From: an uncultured Candidatus Altimarinota bacterium
GTDB taxonomy: Bacteria; Patescibacteriota; Gracilibacteria; BD1-5; UBA6164
DNA: 5,367 nt
Reading direction: 5' to 3'
NCBI GenBank assembly: GCA_937931775.1
Contig: CALHAQ010000120.1
Coordinates: 1 to 5,367 of the forward strand
Shown: one piece after another, positions 1 to 5,367 of the stretch
Layout of the letters: each line of letters starts with the position of its first letter
Position numbering within the stretch: the first letter of the stretch is position 1
Translations under genes and position numbers: made by a program
Notes under the pieces: model-generated
Databases searched by the model: none
The model's input: the letters and a program-made list of their open reading frames with translations, nothing else
What the model was told of the DNA's origin: nothing

Positions 1-3000
1 AAGCTGACCTTTACTTCAAAGATTAAAATCTGCTAAATAACCTAATTGAGCTATATCATTTTTTACTCAATCGAGGATGTGGGGAGCTCTGGGGGTTTGC
101 CAATGAAATAGAGTTACTGTTCATCTTATTATTTCTAAGTCCTCTTCCTTGCATGCTTCTGCAAAGTCTCTTACCCCTGTGTAAGAATCCGGGAGTTCTG
201 GTAGGGTTTGTATTTTAGCTGCTATATCTTCTGCTTGTCGATCTCTTTCTTCGTTTTCCATTCGTTTTCTTTCGCTTTCTTCTAGTCATTCTCTTCGTTT
301 TCTTTCGTCATTTTCTCTTTTAATCTTTTCAACTCTTTCTGTTATTATATCAAGAGATTTTTCTAAATAGTAATCAAGTAAACTCTCCTGTTGTGCCTCA
401 TAGTTATTCATACCTAGATAACTTATTAGTTTTGGCCAATCATCTGAAATGTCATAGACTATTTCCATAGTTGTAATGAGCCCCTCCAAGTTATGTTGTT
501 GTAAGAACTCTCTACTTATCGCGTCAATTTTAAAAAACACTCTATTTCAACTAATTTGTGGTATGTATCAACTTACTTTTGCTACTTCATTTTCAAGTGC
601 TATATAGTTTGGATTAGTATCGTTTTCTATTCACTCATTTCAATTATCTGCTCACTCATTTCAATCATCTTCATCAACTATATAAGCAACTTTTATCGTC
701 CTTACTTTACTTTGATTTCGTTCAAATGTACTTTTAGAATTTCCTTCTCATTGATTAAGTATAACTGCTTCTAAATCCCTTCATGGTGAGTAGGAGTCTA
801 TTTGTATAGTTTCTCAAGGTAAAAAAGATACAACTTTAGAATTAGTTTTTCTATTACCTCTTTTATAGGTCATAAAGTATATTGCTTCTCAAGTTCTTAA
901 TAACTGACTTGAAGAAATAAGAAATATATCTAACTTGCTATCATAGCTTGCTGAAATCTTATCTACATTAAGCTCTTGAGGTTTAGATATTTCCTTATAT
1001 CTGTTTTTAACTGCAGATATCTTTCAGAAATAAGAATTAAGATGCTTCCATATATCTGATCCTGGATCTGAAATTTCATCCTTAGAACTCATTGATTCAA
1101 ACCAAATATTAAAAAACGTTTCCTGCTGATTAGGTTGAATATTATTTAAATAATATGGTGTGATGAGTAATCAAGAAGAAGTATTAATGAAATGCTCCGA
1201 ATCAATAGTATGACCAACATCTTGATATCATTTACAAATAATAAGTGTTAAAAACATTTTGTTTTTTTCGGAAAGTTGACTTAAACTTTGCGAACATAAT
1301 CTCTTCATAGTTGTTTCTTGCAACTCTGAACTCATTCTAGTCCACACAAGATATATAAGTGAGATGTCAACAATATCGATATTTTGTATAATTTCTTGAG
1401 AATTAAACCCAACTGTTAATCCATCTTTATCGAATCTTCAAGTAAGTAGAAGCACTTCAAAATCAATAAATACTTTATCTCTATCCGTATAATCAGCTGG
1501 GTTATATTGTGATAGAAAATTTTCCATCTCTCATTGATTAGATAAGGTTTGCTCTATAGATGATTCTTTTCATAAAAATGATAAGAGTTTTGATACTTCA
1601 TCTTCTGGTACTAACAATGAAGAATGACTATATCTATTTGGACTATTATTAGGTTTTTCCTTTCTTCTTTGGCTTCTTGGATTTCATAATCAAGTGTTTT
1701 GAGATTTTTTTACAGCTTGATTTTTCTTTGATGGAAGAGCAACAGGAGAGTTTGATTCATTGAAACGAATTTTTACAGCATCAACTTCTCAAAAATATTT
1801 TATTAAGTGTAGCCATAGAAAAGATTCCTTATCTAATAGTTCAGCCTTTCAATGTAGGGAGGCAAAGAATAATTCAAAAAATCTATCTTGTTCTCTAGTG
1901 CTTGCTTTGAGTAGATAATCAGGATAAAAAATCAAAATTAATGCAGAGCTTAAAAAATCAGACACATCTATATATTTGTTTACAAGATTTATGTTATAGT
2001 TAACAATAGTTAAGGCTAGAATCATATCTAAGAGTTCATCATCAAAATCCTTATTCTTAGGCATTCTTCTGTAATCTTTGGCAAGACTTATAATGACAGG
2101 TTGTTGCTGCTTTTTAGTAGAAATTTGTGATGTTAATAAATCTTCAAAGGCTTCATCACCTGTCATATATCATTCATCGTTTCTGTTTACGGGAAGATTT
2201 TGATTGAGCATTTCAGTTTGGATGCATCAGGTTAATAATGCCCATATAACATCTTCATCATTAAGTCCTTTCATATCTTCTATCGAAGTAATAGTATTGT
2301 TTTGACTCATATCTCTTAAAGTAATGACTAAGAGTTTAATATGATCTAACCTACCTTCTTCTCCCATAATTGTTAAGATATTTTTCATCTCTTTCACTGA
2401 TGGAAGTCATTCTGGCATTTCTTGATCATTAACAGCAGCCATTGCTTCTTCACTTGTGGACTGTCAAGCTTGTGTAACAGGATCTGTTGAGATATATTTT
2501 TGAAATGCTTTAATGTCTCAAAAATACCTTAAGAGATGCTTTCAAAGAATAGATTCTATATTTACTGCTTCATTTTTGAAATTAGTCCTTGAAATACTAG
2601 AAAAAAATAAATCACAAAATTTTTCTTGTTCTTCAGTAGTTGTAGCATGTAAAAATCACGGATGAAATAAGATTACAACTAAAATATCAAAAATCTCAGC
2701 ATGAGACAATTGTTTTTTGATTACACTTGAATTCATTCATAGAATAGAAACAGCAATAAGGAGTCAATAATCTTCTAGTGATCTCTCTTTGTGTTGTTTT
2801 TTTTCTTTAGAATAAGTATTATGAAGTATGGTTATTTGGTTTTTTCTGCCTAGAAATCTACTACTCATCAAATTATGGTGTGTTGTGCGTTCATTTGGTG
2901 CACGTAGTTTTTTATCTTTAATGAGAAAATTTGTATAGTTTTCTACTGAAATTCATCCTGATAAGTGTATATAACCAATATGTTCTTCCTTTATATTTAA

Positions 3001-3207
3001 AAGATCATCTTCTGATAGATCTGAAAAATGAGATAAAGATTCTTCTAGTGCTTTAGATAATTCTATGGCATCGTTAATATGTTTATCACCATATCAGAAA
3101 AGTGTAGCGAGTTCAGTAATTTCATCAGGAGAGGGAATATTTCTTTGTTGAGGAATATTTACTTCTCTTTTTTCGGTAGTTCGAGTAGCTGGAATTATAG
3201 CTTTCAT
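1..3207 (-). CDS. Large triple-repeat protein of unknown function, 3'-truncated by the window edge; UGA read as Gly
   Basis: I do not recognise this protein. The frame is open for 1069 codons with no TAA or TAG and continues past position 1. The start is ATG at 3205-3207; an in-frame TAA at 3217-3219 rules out a longer N-terminus and the first repeat begins near residue 24. No Shine-Dalgarno motif is visible. Layout: polar N-terminus (1-23); three divergent copies of a roughly 250-residue, apparently helical unit (about 24-240, 268-485, 533-745) separated by polar linkers; a probable beta-rich module (about 746-840, with SFLPGETIQIDSYS near 795-808); a Gly/Asp/Asn linker (845-865); a mixed segment (866-944); a highly charged helix (about 945-998); then an unrecognised segment to 1069. 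No signal peptide or clear transmembrane segment is seen, so it is probably cytoplasmic. It contains 35 in-frame UGA codons, about 65% of its glycines. The frame is firm; function is open. A structural, attachment or scaffold role is speculation. Confidence 0.9.
214..375 (-). other. Highly charged helix or coiled-coil segment of the large protein
   Basis: Residues about 945-998 of the large protein are dominated by Glu, Arg and Lys, with local repetition such as ENDERKRREG, ESERKRMENEE and ERDRQAED. At the DNA level a short TCGTTTTCTTTCG-like motif recurs near 262-274 and 295-308. The composition and near absence of proline suggest a long single helix or coiled coil, possibly an oligomerisation or spacer element. 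This is inferred from composition only; no heptad analysis was run. Confidence 0.6.
631..672 (-). repeat. 21-bp tandem duplication in the Gly/Asp/Asn linker of the large protein
   Basis: Two adjacent 21-bp units (631-651 and 652-672) match at 19 of 21 positions, beginning with an identical 14-bp core TCACTCATTTCAAT on the plus strand. They encode two seven-residue units, each containing GNEG, within an acidic, glycine-rich linker (residues about 845-865). Three of the 14 codons are UGA, and a fourth UGA (568-570 lies further on; 661-663 is within unit 2) marks the same glycine-rich zone. The period is a whole number of codons, so unit number could change without a frameshift. Confidence 0.8.
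973..1611 (-). repeat. Protein repeat unit 3 of 3 (residues about 533-745 of the large protein)
   Basis: Third and most divergent copy. It opens with VPEDEVSKLLSFLG (533-546), and DISLIYLVWTRM corresponds to DEDVIWALLTG. The conserved half has LLITPYYLNNIQPN, then QQETFFNIWFESM (694-706) and HLNSYFGKISAV (722-733). The spacing from unit 2 to unit 3 is about 255 residues. The YFG glycine is UGA here too (1024-1026). Assignment rests on the shared order and spacing of landmarks, since overall identity is low. Confidence 0.65.
1753..2406 (-). repeat. Protein repeat unit 2 of 3 (residues about 268-485 of the large protein)
   Basis: Second copy. It opens with LPSVKEMKNILTIMG (268-282), followed by DEDVIWALLTG as the counterpart of EEHIGYIHLSG. 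The conserved half has ALILIFYPDYLLKAS, then EQDRFFELFFASL (439-451) and HLIKYFGEVDAV (467-478). The phenylalanine after the EQ motif is 246 residues after its unit 1 equivalent. The YFG glycine is again UGA (1789-1791). A polar linker rich in Ser, Asn, Lys and Arg (about 486-531) separates it from unit 3. Confidence 0.75.
2488..3138 (-). repeat. Protein repeat unit 1 of 3 (residues about 24-240 of the large protein)
   Basis: First copy of the repeat. It opens with IPSPDEITELATLFG (24-38), has a middle helix-like block ending EEHIGYIHLSG, then a basic insertion (about 90-140). The best-conserved half follows: ILVVILFHPGFLHA, then EQEKFCDLFFSSI (193-205) and HLLRYFGDIKAF (224-235). Units 2 and 3 carry the same landmarks in the same order. 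The glycine of the YFG motif is UGA-encoded (2518-2520). The boundaries are approximate and were set by eye. Confidence 0.75.
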
Positions 3208-3233
3208 TTTAACGATTTAATTTATTTTGCTTT

Positions 3234-3269
3234 TATAAAGGTCTTCTGTTTAAATAGAAGACCTTTATA
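3234..3269 (-). terminator. Perfect 14-bp inverted repeat between topA and the large gene (possible terminator)
   Basis: The arms at 3234-3247 and 3256-3269 are exactly complementary (TATAAAGGTCTTCT on the minus strand and its reverse complement), with an 8-nt loop. The hairpin lies 40 bp after the topA stop and 26 bp before the next start codon. The structure is certain but its role is not. On the minus strand it is followed by AAAAGCAAAATAAA rather than a U-tract, so it is not a classic intrinsic terminator. An mRNA 3'-end stabiliser, a 5'-UTR element of the large gene or a protein-binding palindrome are alternatives. Confidence 0.4.
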
Positions 3270-3291
3270 CGCTAATTTTAGTAAAAAGCAA
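3264..3291 (-). promoter_or_regulatory. Weak candidate sigma70-type promoter for the large gene
   Basis: On the minus strand TTGCTT (3286-3291) is followed after 16 bp by TATAAA (3264-3269), which matches five of six bases of the -10 consensus. The -35 match is poor. The -10 box coincides with the outer end of one hairpin arm, so transcription would begin inside the inverted repeat and leave a leader of roughly 50 nt. AT-rich DNA yields such matches by chance, so this is tentative; read-through from topA is equally possible. Confidence 0.2.
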
Positions 3292-3309
3292 TGTTTTATT
3301 TGATGTTTT

Positions 3310-5367
3310 TTATGCAGCAGCTTCTTCCTCTGCTTTTGTAGCAAGACGTTCATTTACTTCTGTCCAGACGTCTTTTGGTATGTTTTTGGCTATCTTTACA
3401 TCTGGATAGTTTTTTGCCGCAAGGAATGGTCCCCTGCGTGAGTTTTTCACTACCATTTCTTCTCCTGTTTCTTCATCTATAAGCATTCATTTTGCTGCGA
3501 GGATTTCCTCAAGAATTTCTTCTTTTTCATTCTTTATTTTTCCTATCCACTTTACAGCTGGGTATTCTGATGAAGCGAGAAATGGTCAGAAACGACCTGT
3601 CTTAACTACTACAGTTCATTCTACTCCATCAGGGCAAGGTTTTCATTCATACTTTGCTTTGAGCGCATCTAGCGCATTTTTTTCTTCTTCTGGTTGGTCA
3701 ATATGCTTACATTCTGGATAACCCGAACATCCAATAAATTTACCAGCCTTAGAGAATTTAAATACGAGGTCTTTTCCACAGTCTGGACATTGTTTCCCTA
3801 CGAGTTCCACTACTTTTTCTGCCTTTTCTCATGCTTCTTCTATTGATTTTTTAAGTGTTCCATCCCAAAATTTTTGAAGCATGGATTGATATTTTTCTTT
3901 TCCATCAGCTATAATATCAAATTCCAGTTCTACTCACTTAGTAAAACTATACTCCATCATTTGAGTAAAGTACTTTTCCAAAAAGTCAGTAACTGTGAAA
4001 GCTGTTTCAGTTGGATGGAGATATTTTCTATCTTTCTTTTCAACATAACCTCTATCAATAATAGTAGATATAGTTGGAGCGTATGTTGATGGTCTTCCAA
4101 TTCCTTCTCATTCAAGTTTTTTAACGAGACTGGCTTCAGTAAATCTTGCTGGTGGACGAGAAAATGTTTGTGTCCCTATGAGAGAAAGTGATTTTGCAAT
4201 TTCTCCTTGAGATATTGCTGGTAGCATTCCTGATTCCTCTGTTTCTTCCTCGTCATCTGTTCCTTCTATATAGAGTTTCATAAAACCATCAAATTTGATT
4301 ACCTCTCATTTTGAAACCCATGTTTGATTTGATGCTTTTTCTGGAGAAAAGTTATAAGTAGTAACTTCTACAATAGCTTCTTGCATTTGACTCGCTAGAG
4401 TACGTTTCCAGATAAGGGTGTAGAGTTTAAGTTGCTGAGCATCTAGATCATTTTTCAAACTCTCAGGAGTTCTTGCTATATTTGTTGGTCTAATTGCTTC
4501 ATGAGCCTCTTGAGCTCCTGCTGACTTAGTAGTATAGCTGCGAGTCTTGCAATACTCTTTTCAGAAAGTGCTAGTAATAACTTTTTTAGCATCATCGAGT
4601 GCAAGTTTAGAGAGGTTTACACTATCAGTTCTCATATAGGTAATAAGTCATTCTCTTTCACCGTTTCAAAGATCTATTCCTTCATAAAGTTTCTGTGCTA
4701 CCATCATCGTTTGCTTTACACCAAATCCAAATTTACGAGCTCACTCTTGTTGGAGAGTAGAAGTTGTAAATGGAGCTCCTGGAGATCTTTTAGAATCTTT
4801 TTTAATACTTTCAACAAGCTTAAAATCTAGAACTGATTTATGAGAAAGTTCTACAGTATCCTTTTTTGATTTTCCTTCTTTAATGCTTTTGATATCGTCT
4901 ATAAGAGTAGAGAGAATTTTTTGAACATCCTCCTTTGAAGAAAGTTTTTTTACCTTTCCATCTATTTTAGAAAATAGTGCTTCAAATTTTGATCCATTAA
5001 AATCAAGTTGAACTTTTATTTTCCAACTTTCCTGAGGTTTGAATGCTATAATCTCTCTTTCTTTTTCTACTATAAGCTTTACTGCGACTGATTGGACTCT
5101 CCCTGCAGAAAGTCCTTTTCTAATTTTCTTCCATAGTACTGGAGAAACTTTGTATCATACTAACCTGTCTAATAGTCTTCGGGCTTGTTGGGCATCTACA
5201 AGTTTTAGATCAATAGTACGCGGATTCTCAACAGCTTTTGTAATAGCTGTTTTCGTAATTTCGTGAAAAACTATTCTTTGTGTTGTCTTAGGATCTAAAC
5301 TTAAAGCATGACAGAGATGCCAACCTATTGCTTCTCATTCGCGGTCCTCATCGGTAGCTATCCATAC
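3310..5367 (-). CDS. topA: DNA topoisomerase I (type IA), 5'-truncated by the window edge; UGA read as Gly
   Basis: Relaxes negatively supercoiled DNA by transient single-strand cleavage through a tyrosine. The visible part is 685 residues plus a TAA stop (3310-3312). Numbering from the first visible codon: Toprim motif TDEDREGEAIGWHL at 5-18 (D6, D8 and E10 match E. coli D111, D113 and E115); AQQARRLLDRLVGY at 59-72; GLSAGRVQSVAVKLI at 86-100; PGAPFTTSTLQQEG near 196-209; catalytic Y244 and R246 in GLITYMRTDS; EAHEAIRP at 287-294; PPARFTEASLVKKLE at 405-419; GIGRPSTYA at 422-430. The C-terminus has a four-Cys zinc ribbon (C527, C530, C547, C553) followed by two related repeats that have lost most cysteines. 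About 105 N-terminal residues, including the start codon, lie outside the window. Fourteen in-frame UGA codons occur, several at family-invariant glycines (11, 71, 240, 594), so table 25 is needed. UGG remains Trp (for example W79 in LWKKI). Identity is essentially certain. Confidence 0.98.

Noticed and set aside
286..540. Short minus-strand open frame that looks like a separate 84-residue gene under the standard bacterial code
   Set aside because: It is in the same frame as the 1-3207 gene and is bounded only by UGA codons, which encode glycine here; it is an internal fragment (residues about 890-974).
631..672. Start of a CRISPR or other long direct-repeat array
   Set aside because: There are only two adjacent units with no spacer, the period is exactly seven codons and they lie inside a coding frame.
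556..774. Plus-strand open frame with a hydrophobic, membrane-like translation
   Set aside because: It lies antisense to the large gene; its Phe/Ile/Tyr/Ser-rich composition is what AT-rich antisense sequence produces, and no start signal or recognisable domain is present.
1849..2166. Short minus-strand open frame that looks like a separate 105-residue gene under the standard bacterial code
   Set aside because: It is an internal piece of the large protein (repeat unit 2), ending at a UGA codon that reads as glycine.
1..3207. The idea that the left part is a decayed pseudogene with many stops
   Set aside because: All 35 apparent stops are UGA; TAA and TAG never occur over 1069 codons, and the reading frame carries conserved internal repeats, so it is an intact recoded gene.
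3079..3303. Plus-strand open frame crossing the intergenic gap
   Set aside because: It overlaps the N-terminus of the large gene antisense and runs through the inverted repeat; the translation resembles no family and has no ribosome binding site.
3874..4089. Plus-strand open frame inside topA
   Set aside because: It is antisense to strongly conserved topoisomerase coding sequence and has no independent support.
5039..5266. Plus-strand open frame inside topA near the right edge
   Set aside because: It is antisense to conserved topA motifs (AQQARR, GLSAGRVQS); a shadow frame.

Overview
The window comes from an AT-rich bacterium that reads UGA as glycine (NCBI translation table 25). This points to the Candidate Phyla Radiation lineages Absconditabacteria (SR1) or Gracilibacteria (BD1-5). 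The key evidence is a minus-strand topoisomerase I gene in which UGA falls exactly where the family has invariant glycines, for example the Toprim motif DREGE at 5335-5337 and the GRFGPF motif at 3586-3588. UGG still encodes Trp at conserved Trp positions, and TAA is the only stop codon used. Read with table 11 the window dissolves into short fragments. Read with table 25 it is two long genes, both on the minus strand.

Right part (3310-5367): topA, the bacterial type IA DNA topoisomerase I. It is cut by the right edge about 100 residues into the protein, so only the upstream part of the Toprim domain is missing. The catalytic tyrosine, the other active-site motifs and the C-terminal zinc-ribbon region are all present. 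I count 14 in-frame UGA codons.

Middle (3208-3309): a 102-bp intergenic gap holding a perfect 14-bp inverted repeat with an 8-nt spacer (3234-3269). It may be a terminator or operator, and a weak candidate promoter overlaps it.

Left part (1-3207): one uninterrupted reading frame of 1069 codons that runs off the left edge, with 35 in-frame UGA codons. I do not recognise the protein. It has no signal peptide or obvious membrane segment. It contains three divergent tandem copies of a roughly 250-residue unit that looks mostly alpha-helical, joined by polar linkers. These are followed by a probable beta-rich module, a Gly/Asp/Asn linker built from a 21-bp duplication, and a highly charged helix or coiled coil. 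This triple-repeat protein is the most novel object here. Nothing seen in the sequence ties it functionally to topA beyond shared strand and adjacency.

No tRNA, rRNA, CRISPR array, insertion sequence or plus-strand gene is supported.
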